Shown: piece after piece, positions 52,525 to 61,117 of the stretch
Layout of the letters: every line of letters starts with the position of its first letter
Position numbering within the stretch: the first letter of the stretch is position 1
Source of the DNA: JBOGNO01 sp050747245
GTDB lineage: Bacteria; Acidobacteriota; Terriglobia; Acidiferrales; UBA7541
Direction: 5' to 3'
Assembly (NCBI GenBank): GCA_050747245.1
Contig: JBOGNO010000013.1
Span: 62,001 to 126,000, forward strand
DNA length: 64,000 bases
The notes under the pieces: model-generated
Seen by the model: the letters and a program-made list of their open reading frames with translations, nothing else
Told to the model about the DNA's origin: nothing
The model's database searches: none
Made by a program: the position numbers and the translations under genes

Positions 52525-53851
52525 TGGCGCTGACCTTTTCGATATAAGCGAGCGCTTTGTCCACATCCAGCCTGCCGTGGCCGAGATCCGACGTGAGCAG
52601 CTTTGCGTGGGCAATTGCTGCGGCGGCCTCGCTCGGATTCAGGGAGTGGTTCATGTCAAGCAGCAGCGCCGCAGTGCCGGAAACCAGGGGCGCGCTGAAC
52701 GACGTGCCGGAGCTCGATGCATACGTATCGTAAGGGAATGTTGAGACGATGTTTTCACCCGGCGCCGCCACCCAAACAACCTGCGGCCCGTAATTGGAGT
52801 AGCTGGAACGCTCATCCAAATCGTTCGTCGAGGCCACACCCATGACGCCCGAGAGTCCTGCGGGATAGACCACTTCCGCCTTGCCATCGTTTCCTGCTGA
52901 GGCAACACAGATCAGGCCGCTCTTCTCCGCGTTGGAAATTGCCTTCGACAGCTCGCCAGAGAAGCTGGTGAAATCGAAGCTCATGTTGATTACGTTCGCA
53001 TGATTCTGGACGGCGAAATAAATCGCCCGAACGATGTCTGATGTGTAGCCCGTGCCGTCGGAGCGGAAGGCTTTGAGCGGCATCAGCATGGCCGTTGGTG
53101 CCACCAGATGAACGACTCCTAATACCATTGTGCCGTGGCCGAAATCGGCGTACTGCGGCGAATCGAGCACGGCCGCTGTGGACTGATCGAGAACGGCTGC
53201 CGTGGATTGGTCAAGCACTGCTGCTGTGGACTGATTGACGGATGCGGAGGAACACTGCTGGCAGTTACCTGTGTTGCCGCCGGAGACGTCGGCCATTTCA
53301 TTGCCGCCGGGGCGATTGCGGGTGAAATCATAACCCTGCAGCAGCACGCCGCGCAGCGCCGGGTGCGAGAAGTCCACGCCGGTATCGATATCCGCGACGA
53401 TGGCATGGCCCGTTACGTGGAACTGTGCACGAGCGTCGGGCAGTTCGATAATATCCGCCGCGGGCTGTTGCGCATAACCGGCCCAAACGGAGTTTCCGTA
53501 GTAGTTCACCGGATCTCGCTCATAGAGACCTGCGGGGATTCCATTCAGCAGCGGAACATTACGCCCGATGTGAAGAAGCAGATCTTGCTCGACATCCAGG
53601 ACGCCGGGGACGAGCCGGAGCAACCCCTCCACCGTTTGTATCGGAATTAGATTCGGGACCGTCACCAGAAAAAGTTGATTGACTGTGCCGTCGAGCGCGC
53701 TCACCACATGACAGCTGTCGAGCAGGCACGCCTGCTTCAGAAGCGAAAGGGATGTCGTTCGAACGATTAGCCGCTGTTGCGCGGAGGCCGGCTTGGCATG
53801 AAATAGCGTGACTGCCAGAAGCGCGACCAGAATGCAGATCTTGCGTTTCAT
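52517..53851 (-). CDS. Secreted subtilisin-like serine protease (S8)
   Basis: The protein has 444 aa from ATG 53851 (GGGAG ribosome-binding site; the open frame runs on to 54055 but that part overlaps the zinc-finger gene and lacks a signal). The signal peptide is ILVALLAVTLFHAKPASAQ. A propeptide-like region (about 20-115) precedes the S8 domain (about 140-435) with Asp156 (IDTGVDFSHP), His239 (FGHGTMVLG) and Ser384 (GTSFSAPLVSG), plus oxyanion Asn in SAGNDG. Three tandem QSTAAVLD units (207-230) are inserted just before the catalytic His. It is probably an exported, active protease that could supply peptides to the importer encoded upstream in the same run. Confidence 0.92.
   Translation of the reverse strand: MKRKICILVALLAVTLFHAKPASAQQRLIVRTTSLSLLKQACLLDSCHVVSALDGTVNQLFLVTVPNLIPIQTVEGLLRLVPGVLDVEQDLLLHIGRNVPLLNGIPAGLYERDPVNYYGNSVWAGYAQQPAADIIELPDARAQFHVTGHAIVADIDTGVDFSHPALRGVLLQGYDFTRNRPGGNEMADVSGGNTGNCQQCSSASVNQSTAAVLDQSTAAVLDQSTAAVLDSPQYADFGHGTMVLGVVHLVAPTAMLMPLKAFRSDGTGYTSDIVRAIYFAVQNHANVINMSFDFTSFSGELSKAISNAEKSGLICVASAGNDGKAEVVYPAGLSGVMGVASTNDLDERSSYSNYGPQVVWVAAPGENIVSTFPYDTYASSSGTSFSAPLVSGTAALLLDMNHSLNPSEAAAAIAHAKLLTSDLGHGRLDVDKALAYIEKVSASE
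53162..53233 (-). repeat. Three tandem 24-bp repeats inside the subtilase gene
   Basis: The repeats encode QSTAAVLD three times without a change in protein, while the DNA copies differ at several third positions. So the protein repeat is maintained by selection or is old, rather than being a recent slippage event. Confidence 0.9.
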
Positions 53852-54035
53852 TGTGTCTCCCTGCGGGTGAATTGCTCGTCCGAAGCGATTGTTTGTGACC
53901 TCGGCAGTCTCGCCGAGTCGCTCGCAATCACCAATGGTACGAGTGTGTCTTCCCAGCCAATCAATGGTTCTAGACTCTCCCAGTACCGTCGTACTTCTGC
54001 GACGATTGCAGCCCAGATCCGGAATGCACGGAGGT

Positions 54036-54662
54036 TCATCGCGCTTCTCCGCCACGGCCGCTCATCAAATCCCTCAACGGCACCACCAGAGGCTCTCCCT
54101 GCGGCACGGGCAAATGAAGTTCCAGGTCTTCGCAGTTCTCCAGCTCACCCCGGAACTCGCCAAACTGATTGGTCATGGCCAAAGTGACCTCTTCGTCGCC
54201 GCTGAAAAATAGGACGAGCGCATCTCGAACGGCTTGCTCGGGCTGCTCCGAATGTAGCAATTGGCCGGTCACTTCGATCCCGTTCCCTGTTGATTTCGGC
54301 TTGATTTGAACATCGAGCAGGTAGGGACCCGCGCTGTAAAGAAGTTGGCGAGATTCCGATCCCATGGACCGCGCGCCGGCGAATGCCGGCTGCAGCAAGC
54401 TGTCGAACAGCTGCGCGACGCGACCTGACTCCTTCCGCGCGGAGTGCGCAGCAAACGCGGACTTGACCACCCGCAGTGTGTCGGCATCGGGTTGATAGCC
54501 GGCCTCCATGGACGCCATCTGGTGTACTCTCTGCCAAATCGCCGCCTGCCGGGTACAGCCTGCACATCCGGATGCAACATGCTTTTGCATTTCTTCGTAT
54601 CTCGCTTGTGGGGTCACTTGATTCATGAAATCGATCCACTCTTCATCCGAGTAGTGCTTCAT
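54036..54662 (-). CDS. Zinc-finger (anti-sigma-like) protein with C-terminal beta domain
   Basis: The protein has 208 aa. The N-terminus (MKHYSDEEWIDFMNQ...MQKHVASGCAGC) carries His28, Cys33 and Cys36, an Hx4CxxC form of the zinc anti-sigma motif. There is no transmembrane helix, unlike classic anti-sigma factors. The C-terminal half (about 105-200: QLLYSAGPYLLDVQIKP, GIEVTGQLL, VTLAMTNQFGEFRGEL) is a beta-sandwich like carboxypeptidase-regulatory domains. It follows the TPR-CHAT gene after 125 nt and precedes the subtilase gene. It is the natural candidate for binding the ECF sigma encoded two genes upstream and for being cut by the CHAT protease; both are inferences. Confidence 0.72.
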   Translation of the reverse strand: MKHYSDEEWIDFMNQVTPQARYEEMQKHVASGCAGCTRQAAIWQRVHQMASMEAGYQPDADTLRVVKSAFAAHSARKESGRVAQLFDSLLQPAFAGARSMGSESRQLLYSAGPYLLDVQIKPKSTGNGIEVTGQLLHSEQPEQAVRDALVLFFSGDEEVTLAMTNQFGEFRGELENCEDLELHLPVPQGEPLVVPLRDLMSGRGGEAR

Positions 54663-54787
54663 TCCTCCCCCTCCGTCTTTCTGCTTTCCGTCTTGAGACC
54701 CACCACCGGCACGTCCGAGCTGAACTCGATCAGCCTTACGCTTAATAAGGGTGAGTAGCGGCTCGAAAAATAGGGAAATCTTCGGAT

Positions 54788-57676
54788 TTAATTAAGGCTT
54801 TTAGATTCAGTCAGTTTGCCGATGTGAATGAATGGCGCCCAGAAGTAAGGGTGGGGAAAGCGTGCCCGCAGGTCCTTCATGGCAGCCTGTAAAGCGGAGT
54901 CTATATTGCCGCTCTGAGTGAGGTACTGGTAGATGGATTTCATCAATTCTGCGGTGGTGCGGTCGTAAACGTCCCACAGGGAAAGGAGAAGCGAGGTTGC
55001 TCCAGCCGCGAACAACCCGCGTTGCAGGCCGAGCAATTCGTCGCCCGCGGCCACGACGTTCATGCCGGTTGCACACCCGCTGAGCGCAATCATGCTGGAG
55101 TCCAGCCGCATTTGATAGAGATCGTACAAATTCAGGTATCCGTCTCCCAGCCGAATGCAGGAGAACATCGGGTTGTCTTGGCGATACAGTCCGTGCGTGG
55201 CGATGTGGATTACGCCGCTTTCCGGCCCTTTCTCCCGCAGCACGGCCGCTGTAGCCCGTGCCCCAATATAAAGTTGCGGCTCCGTCAAAATACTTGCGAC
55301 GGATTGCACTTCCGGCAGAATCTGAGGCGCGCGCTCATCGGGAATGCCGAAAATGAGGGACGCCCGCTTCGCGCTCGCCGCCCGGGCTTGGCAATGCGCA
55401 AAAACCGTCGCACTGGGTGCGTAAGAAATCTTGAACGCATCGCACAGGTGCTCTCCGCCGTTTCGGAGCGCATGAAAAGGCAGGTAGTGCAAAGGCCCGT
55501 GCGGGACAAAGATCAGTTGGTCGCCTTGCAACAGCGGCCGTAATGGCGCAAGCAATTCAGAGTACAGGGATTCGAGATGGGCGTTCGTGGCGCGCAGCAG
55601 GGGTTCCGCGAATCGTTGGACATACTCAGTGCCAAGCCGGAATTTTCCAAGTTGGAACCGCAGGAGATCCAAAGAGTTGGCTATGCGCGACAATACCGTC
55701 ACCGGGACGATCTGAATATCCGCTCGTGTGACCACCGCCGCGAACACACGGTCGCCCGCGGAATAGTATTCAATCAGGGCCGCGTTCTCCGGCAGGCTTG
55801 CCTGTAAATTTGCGAGAGAAACGACCGCGTGGGCTTCCAGCGCTGCACCCTCGCGCTCGTTCGCAGGCAATTCACGAAGCTCGCGCAACAATTCGTGTTC
55901 GCGAGCCTGCGCTTGCTTTTGCAGTTGCCGAATCCTCTCGGGCGACGGCTCTTCTGGACGAAGCTGTTCGAGTTCGATTCGGTGGTAGTACCAGTTTAGC
56001 TCTTCGCGAAGGTCGCGGACGCGCCGCACCAGTCCGCTCTGTCCGGAATCACCGCTCGGCGAGCTTCTGTTGCCAGGCAAGATCTTCTCGATCATGCTGC
56101 GCGACTTGGCCGCCTCCATGTAGCCAAATGCTTCTGTGGAAACCTCGCGATTGATTTCGCCTCGAAGACACAGGAGTACCAGCGCCTCATACACTTCCAG
56201 CCGGTTCTTGGCGAATGAGATTTTGAGTTCCTCGCCATGCAGGAGACTTCGCAGCGTCTCGAGCGCCTTGCGCGCTTCCTGGAACGCGGCATAGGCAGCC
56301 TCGGCGTCGCCGGAAGATTGATGAACCTGTCCGGAAAGGAAATGGGCCTGATGCGCCAGAACAGGCGCCTCCAACCCCGCTAGTTTCCCGAGAGCGCAAT
56401 CTGTTTCGCGCCTCGCGTCTTTGCCATCACCCATTTGAAGCGCGATGCGGCCCAGCAGCAGGTGCGACAGCGCTGCCTTACTGGTGAGCGCCGTGTGATC
56501 GAAATACTCGGCGGCGTTCACGCAAAGCCGGCGGGCCTCGAAATGTCTGCCCTCACGAAACAGCAGCAACGCCTGGTACAGATCCAGCAGCGAGGGCCAA
56601 ACGACATTCTTTTCTTGCGCGAACATCTGGCGGGATTTCAGGAATAGCTCGAGCGCCTGCGCCGTCCGGCCCTGCTGTCCGAGCGCCATGGCTTGATTCG
56701 CCAGGGTCTTGGCCGCCTCATACGCCATGCCAAGTTGTTCAAATCGCTGGAACCCCTCGTGGGCCATCTCCCGAGCTTCCTCGCTCAAATTCAACTCCAG
56801 ATAAATTTCCGAGAGGTCGAGATAGCAGAGAGCATGATGGTACGCATCGCCGGTGGCCTCACAAGCGCGCCGCGCCGCGTACAGCATTTCAATCGCACGG
56901 CTGTATTCCCCTCGAAGGTAGTAAAGATAGGCGATGTTGTAGTCGGCCTGGGCAACCAGCAGTGCCATCCCGTTCTCTTCGCACACCGCCCGCGCACGTT
57001 CATGCGCCTTCAATGCGCGAGGGAAATCGTTCAGGCTGATCAGACACACGGCCATGTTGCTAAGTACCACCCCCATCCCCTCTGCGTCGTGGTGGCTGAG
57101 CAGCCCTTCGTACGCGCGTTCGTAGTGGGTTTGGGCTTCCTCGAACCGTTCTTGCCGGTGGAAGATGTTGCCGACGTTGATCTCCAGGCGCGCCAGTCGC
57201 CAGGGCAGGTTCAAACGCGTGAAAATCTCACGCGCGCGGTCGCCCACGGCAAATGCGCGATCGTACTCGCCAAGCAGGATAAGAGGTTGAATGGATGCGC
57301 TGAGCGTCCGGGCTGCTTCGTTCCACTCTTCGAGTGACTCGAAGATTCTAAACGCCCGTTCGTGATGCTCGACCGCTGTGCGGTTCTCGCCAATCCCGTG
57401 AAGGGCGTTGGCCTTGGCGCGCAGGCTGAACGCGAGGCATTCCTCTTGGCCCACGCGGTGCGCGATCTCGACCGCCGCATCAGCGAGGTGAATACATTCG
57501 CGCGTATCGACGCGGATTCTCCGAACCACCGCTTCGGAAATCCATGTCACAACTTCGGCTCTTACCAGCGAGGGGTGAAGATCTAAGAATTTCTGCAGGC
57601 TTTGCTGGTCTTCGAGCTTAGCGAGCTCGTCGAAGAGTTTCTCCGCCGCGACTTGGGTTTCTATCATACGGATCAC
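54788..57676 (-). CDS. TPR-CHAT protein (caspase-like protease with TPR sensor)
   Basis: The protein has 962 aa from GTG 57676, which overlaps the sigma stop (GTGA); ATG 57667 is an alternative. About ten TPR units fill residues about 50-460 (e.g. GNIFHRQERFEEAQTHYERAYEGL; YNIAYLYYLRGEYSRAIEML). A helical linker (about 470-620) follows, then the CHAT domain (about 640-955). The catalytic dyad is intact: His828 (IHIATHGLYR) and Cys868 (IALSGCATGM), followed by GLQRGLFAAGATSLLLSLW. CHAT domains are clan CD cysteine proteases usually activated through their TPR part. Coupling to the sigma gene suggests that it controls the sigma factor or its partner by cleavage. Confidence 0.9.
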   Translation of the reverse strand: MIRMIETQVAAEKLFDELAKLEDQQSLQKFLDLHPSLVRAEVVTWISEAVVRRIRVDTRECIHLADAAVEIAHRVGQEECLAFSLRAKANALHGIGENRTAVEHHERAFRIFESLEEWNEAARTLSASIQPLILLGEYDRAFAVGDRAREIFTRLNLPWRLARLEINVGNIFHRQERFEEAQTHYERAYEGLLSHHDAEGMGVVLSNMAVCLISLNDFPRALKAHERARAVCEENGMALLVAQADYNIAYLYYLRGEYSRAIEMLYAARRACEATGDAYHHALCYLDLSEIYLELNLSEEAREMAHEGFQRFEQLGMAYEAAKTLANQAMALGQQGRTAQALELFLKSRQMFAQEKNVVWPSLLDLYQALLLFREGRHFEARRLCVNAAEYFDHTALTSKAALSHLLLGRIALQMGDGKDARRETDCALGKLAGLEAPVLAHQAHFLSGQVHQSSGDAEAAYAAFQEARKALETLRSLLHGEELKISFAKNRLEVYEALVLLCLRGEINREVSTEAFGYMEAAKSRSMIEKILPGNRSSPSGDSGQSGLVRRVRDLREELNWYYHRIELEQLRPEEPSPERIRQLQKQAQAREHELLRELRELPANEREGAALEAHAVVSLANLQASLPENAALIEYYSAGDRVFAAVVTRADIQIVPVTVLSRIANSLDLLRFQLGKFRLGTEYVQRFAEPLLRATNAHLESLYSELLAPLRPLLQGDQLIFVPHGPLHYLPFHALRNGGEHLCDAFKISYAPSATVFAHCQARAASAKRASLIFGIPDERAPQILPEVQSVASILTEPQLYIGARATAAVLREKGPESGVIHIATHGLYRQDNPMFSCIRLGDGYLNLYDLYQMRLDSSMIALSGCATGMNVVAAGDELLGLQRGLFAAGATSLLLSLWDVYDRTTAELMKSIYQYLTQSGNIDSALQAAMKDLRARFPHPYFWAPFIHIGKLTESKSLN

Positions 57677-58266
57677 TCGAAGCCCATTCGCTCCAGCCGC
57701 CGCCGAAGCTGCTCAATGCAGTTCTGGCGAGTGAACCCTATCGATCCGAGGGCGAGTCCCAGCTCAGCAGCAATCTCGTTGTATGGGCGCGCCGGTGTTT
57801 CGAAGAAAAGCGCCTCCACCAGGCGTCGGCAGCGCGGGGAGAGCTCCACAATGGCCTCCCGCAGCATCTGTTCCTCCTGCGTTTGGCAAACAAGCGACTC
57901 GGCCAGTGCCGGCACTTCCGGCTCCGGCATGTCGGGCTCGGCATCACGGCTCACGACGCGCTGCTCTTGGCGTCTCCAGCGATAACACTGGTGATGCGCA
58001 ACCTGGATAAGCCATTTGGGAAGCGCGCGAGGCTCGCGCAATTTCGGAAGGCTCGTAAGCAGCTCCATACACACCGCCTGGAAAACATCGGCAGCTTCAT
58101 GAGGCGGCAGGCCGTACTTGATAGGGATGGAATAGATCAGTGCCTTATATTTCTCGACCAGTGCGCACCACGCTTCCTCATTTCCTGTGAGGCACGCCTT
58201 CACCAGCCGCGTGTCGCTCCAGGCCTTCGACCGGGTAGGACCTTCGGTTGTTGTGATCGGCGTCAA
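57673..58266 (-). CDS. ECF-type RNA polymerase sigma factor
   Basis: The protein has about 197 aa from TTG 58266, which overlaps the binding-protein stop (TTGA) and has GGGAGC just upstream; the open frame extends to 58314. Region 2: DTRLVKACLTGNEEAWCALVEKYKALIY, EAADVFQAVCMELLTSL and LPKWLIQVAHHQCYRWRR. Region 4: LSPRCRRLVEALFFETPARPYNEIAAELGLALGSIGFTRQNCIEQLRRRL. Regions 1.1 and 3 are absent, as in ECF factors. The gene is sandwiched by 4-nt overlaps between a peptide-binding protein and a TPR-CHAT protease. The zinc-finger gene two genes downstream is the likely anti-sigma factor. Confidence 0.9.
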   Translation of the reverse strand: MTPITTTEGPTRSKAWSDTRLVKACLTGNEEAWCALVEKYKALIYSIPIKYGLPPHEAADVFQAVCMELLTSLPKLREPRALPKWLIQVAHHQCYRWRRQEQRVVSRDAEPDMPEPEVPALAESLVCQTQEEQMLREAIVELSPRCRRLVEALFFETPARPYNEIAAELGLALGSIGFTRQNCIEQLRRRLERMGFE

Positions 58267-60071
58267 CGTGCGCTCCCGGTTTGGGCCTGCCAGAACTGCT
58301 CTTCGACATTCCACAGGACCGTATCCTCAAGCAAAGTAGGCTGAAAATTCCCGATCCCCGCTTTAGCCGCTGCCAGGACATGCGGGCTCACCAGCGGGAT
58401 GATCGGCAGGTTTTCAGCCAGCAATTCCTGCACGCGGTCATAGAGGCGTTTACGATCCTCGAATCGCATTGTGGTCAGCTGTTCTTTCATCAAGTGATCG
58501 ATTTCTGCCTGCCATGCTGGCAGTGGCGGCTGTTCGTTCAAGTGCCAAACGTGCGTGCTGCCGGTCGAGAGCCACACGTTTTGTTGCGAGTTTGGATCCG
58601 CATCGCCACTGCCCAATCCCAGCACGCAGGCCTCATATTCGTGCGTGTTAAAGAGCCTGTCGATCAGCGCGCGAAATTCGAGCGGAACGACGTGGACGCG
58701 CATCCCCAATTGCTCGAGGTCATTCTGAATCAGCGTGGCTATCTTCATTCGTTCTGCATTGCTGGAGCTGGTGACGATCGAAAAATCCACGGGCTCGCCC
58801 TGTGCGTCGAGCAACGTGCCGTCGCCCGACCATTTGTAACCCGCGCCGCGCAATAGTTCCCGCGCTCGGTCGAGCGATCGCGCAGGTTGCTGCACTTTCG
58901 TGTCCACCCAGCGTTTCAGGCCCGGACTCACCGGATTCCACAGCATCGTCCCGCGCCCCCGATACACCAGGCGTACGATGCCCTGTCGATCGAGCGCCGA
59001 AGAAACCGCCTGCCGAAAACGCAAGTCGCGAAACCAAATTTGTTTTCGTGCAATTTGGGGATTTCCTTGCGCCCCAAGGTCGTTCAGATTGAAGAACAAG
59101 AAGTTGTAATCGAGGCCCGGACCCAGATCGTTCACCTTTATGCCTTTTTCCGTCGCTTGGGCCTCCAGGTCTCCGAAACTTTCTGCGCTGAATCGGCTCA
59201 GCAGGTCGGTATCGCCCGCACGAAAACGAAGCACCTGTGCGTCCTCATTCGTCACGAACAGAAACACCAGCTCGTCAAAATAAGGCAGGCGATTTCCCTT
59301 GCTGTCCTCCTTCCAGTAAAAGGGATTTCGTTCGAGAACGATTCGCTCTCCGGGGCGGTATTCCTTCAGCCGAAAGGGCCCAAGACCCGCAATCGCATTC
59401 GGAGGCGTGGCCAGGTTCCATGCCTGTGCCAGTTTCCCCTCACGGTAAGTTGCCTCGAGGAGGTGACGCGGGAGAATGGGAAAGCCGTCGAAAAGTCTCT
59501 CGGCGGCTGCGTAAGGCTCGGCCAGCTCAAACTGGACTCTGTAATCATCGAGCTTGCGCACCGTGACGGGCTTGCCTCCCACCATCAACAGTTCGCGTTG
59601 CGGAGAGTCAATTTTCTCATCCTGATATGCCTGAAATGAAAAAACAACATCGTCGGCATTCATCGGCCAGCCGTCGGAAAATCGCAAGCCACGGCGAAGC
59701 TCCAGCGTAAATTGTCGTCCATCCCGGGAAACGGACCACGATTTCGCTAGGGCTGCCTCCGTAAGTTGCGTCGCGCGGTTGATATGAACCAGATCCGCCG
59801 TCAAGTTCCAAATGATCGTTCGCGAAGGATTGTCCGCGGCCGTCACGGGGTTGAAAGTCTTGGGCTCGGCGCGCAGCGCGACCACCACGCGTCCGCCATA
59901 CTTCCCCACTCGCCCTTTCGTTCTTAAAAGTTCCTCGCCGGGACGAATCGGCTGGGGAGAAATATTTTGAGAAGCCGAGAAAATCGCGGGGGTTCCAGCG
60001 GCGGCCAAGAAAATAAAAGCCAATGTCGCTGGAACAACTATCCCACGCAGTCTTGTGATGGCTTTTCGCAA
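58263..60071 (-). CDS. Peptide ABC transporter substrate-binding protein (family 5)
   Basis: The protein has about 602 aa from TTG 60071 (AGAGGA 6 nt upstream); the open frame extends to 60185 but would overlap the permease. The signal peptide is TLAFIFLAAAGTPAIFSAS. The SBP_bac_5 (DppA/OppA) domain is marked by GGRVVVALRAEPKTFNPVTA, SWSVSRDGRQFTLELRRGLRFSDG, NPFYWKED and RDLRFRQAVSSALDRQGIV. It is larger than E. coli DppA (about 535), as expected for oligopeptide binders. It captures peptides for the permeases encoded upstream and is translationally coupled to the sigma gene downstream (TTGA). Confidence 0.93.
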   Translation of the reverse strand: MRKAITRLRGIVVPATLAFIFLAAAGTPAIFSASQNISPQPIRPGEELLRTKGRVGKYGGRVVVALRAEPKTFNPVTAADNPSRTIIWNLTADLVHINRATQLTEAALAKSWSVSRDGRQFTLELRRGLRFSDGWPMNADDVVFSFQAYQDEKIDSPQRELLMVGGKPVTVRKLDDYRVQFELAEPYAAAERLFDGFPILPRHLLEATYREGKLAQAWNLATPPNAIAGLGPFRLKEYRPGERIVLERNPFYWKEDSKGNRLPYFDELVFLFVTNEDAQVLRFRAGDTDLLSRFSAESFGDLEAQATEKGIKVNDLGPGLDYNFLFFNLNDLGAQGNPQIARKQIWFRDLRFRQAVSSALDRQGIVRLVYRGRGTMLWNPVSPGLKRWVDTKVQQPARSLDRARELLRGAGYKWSGDGTLLDAQGEPVDFSIVTSSSNAERMKIATLIQNDLEQLGMRVHVVPLEFRALIDRLFNTHEYEACVLGLGSGDADPNSQQNVWLSTGSTHVWHLNEQPPLPAWQAEIDHLMKEQLTTMRFEDRKRLYDRVQELLAENLPIIPLVSPHVLAAAKAGIGNFQPTLLEDTVLWNVEEQFWQAQTGSAR

Positions 60072-60085
60072 CCCCAGTCCTCTAA

Positions 60086-61117
60086 TCAGACTTCCGATGG
60101 CCCAAACTTTTCTTGGAGCGTGTTGGCCAGCGCGGTGTAGCCCAAGGATACGAACACGAGCGCAACTCCCGGCGCCAGCATCCACCAGTACGAGGAAAGA
60201 ACATGAAATTCCTGCAGGCTCGAGAGCATGGATCCCCAGCTCACTCCCGGTTCTCCTATTCCCAAACCCAGAAACGAGAGCGTCACCTCAGCCAGAATGA
60301 ATTGTGGAATCAAGATCGCCGCTTGCGTCAACAAGACGCCCCACGCTTGCGGCAATATGTGCCGGCGCAGCAGGTATGCGTCCGACGCGCCGAATCCGCG
60401 TGCGGCCACCACAAACTCACGTTCTCGCGCGCTCAGCACCACGCCGCGAATTAATCTCGCCGGCCTTGCCCATCCCACCAGCCCCACAACTCCGATCAGC
60501 AACAAAAATGTTTGGAACGGCGCGAGATTCAGCGGAAGGAATGCGCGAACTGCGAACAATAGGTAGATCCATGGCAATGCCAGAAAAAGCTCCGAGACTC
60601 TCATCAAGCTGTCATCGATCCAGCCGCCGTAATAGCCGGAGATGCCGCCCACTAGCAATCCAAATCCGAGCGCCAGTCCCGCGGCGAGCAACCCCGCGAG
60701 CAAGGAAATTCGCCCTCCATAAAGGAGTCGCGAAAATTGATCGCGACCGTAGCCATCCGTCCCCAGAATGAAAATCTGTGCCGGGGCGTCTACGCCGAAC
60801 AGATGGACCTGGAAATCAACGAGGCCTGCGAATTTGTATCCTGCGCCCCGCACGAAGAGTCGGATCGGATACGCTTGGCTGCGGTCTTCCGCGTATGCAT
60901 CTGGGTTCGTTTCGTCGGGTGTCAAACGATAAATGAACGGAACCAGGTGCAAATGGCCTCGCGCATCCACGAAATGTAAGCGTGACGGCGGAGCATATGG
61001 AAACTCGCGCGCCTGCTGCGAGAACCCGTACGGCGCAATGAATCCGGCCAGCAGCACCGCGCCGTGAATCGCTGCGAGCAGGATCCCTGCCATCCAGATG
61101 CGCCTGGCGTTCCTCAT
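60086..61117 (-). CDS. Peptide ABC transporter permease (DppC/OppC type)
   Basis: The protein has 343 aa. An N-terminal membrane helix, a long periplasmic insert (about 30-115), FILGTDGYGRDQFSRLLYGGRISL (the DppC hallmark), then five further helices and the EAA loop VAARGFGASDAYLLRRHILPQAW that contacts the ATPases. It starts at ATG 61117 inside the stop of the partner permease (ATGA) and forms the translocation pore with it. Confidence 0.94.
   Translation of the reverse strand: MRNARRIWMAGILLAAIHGAVLLAGFIAPYGFSQQAREFPYAPPSRLHFVDARGHLHLVPFIYRLTPDETNPDAYAEDRSQAYPIRLFVRGAGYKFAGLVDFQVHLFGVDAPAQIFILGTDGYGRDQFSRLLYGGRISLLAGLLAAGLALGFGLLVGGISGYYGGWIDDSLMRVSELFLALPWIYLLFAVRAFLPLNLAPFQTFLLLIGVVGLVGWARPARLIRGVVLSAREREFVVAARGFGASDAYLLRRHILPQAWGVLLTQAAILIPQFILAEVTLSFLGLGIGEPGVSWGSMLSSLQEFHVLSSYWWMLAPGVALVFVSLGYTALANTLQEKFGPSEV

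Noticed and set aside
53162..53233. CRISPR-like repeats
   Set aside because: The units are contiguous 24-bp coding repeats without spacers, in frame inside a protease gene.
54788..58266. Type III-E CRISPR locus
   Set aside because: Only the TPR-CHAT and sigma types are shared; no gRAMP/Cas7-11, Cas1/2, Csx30 or repeat array occurs in the window.
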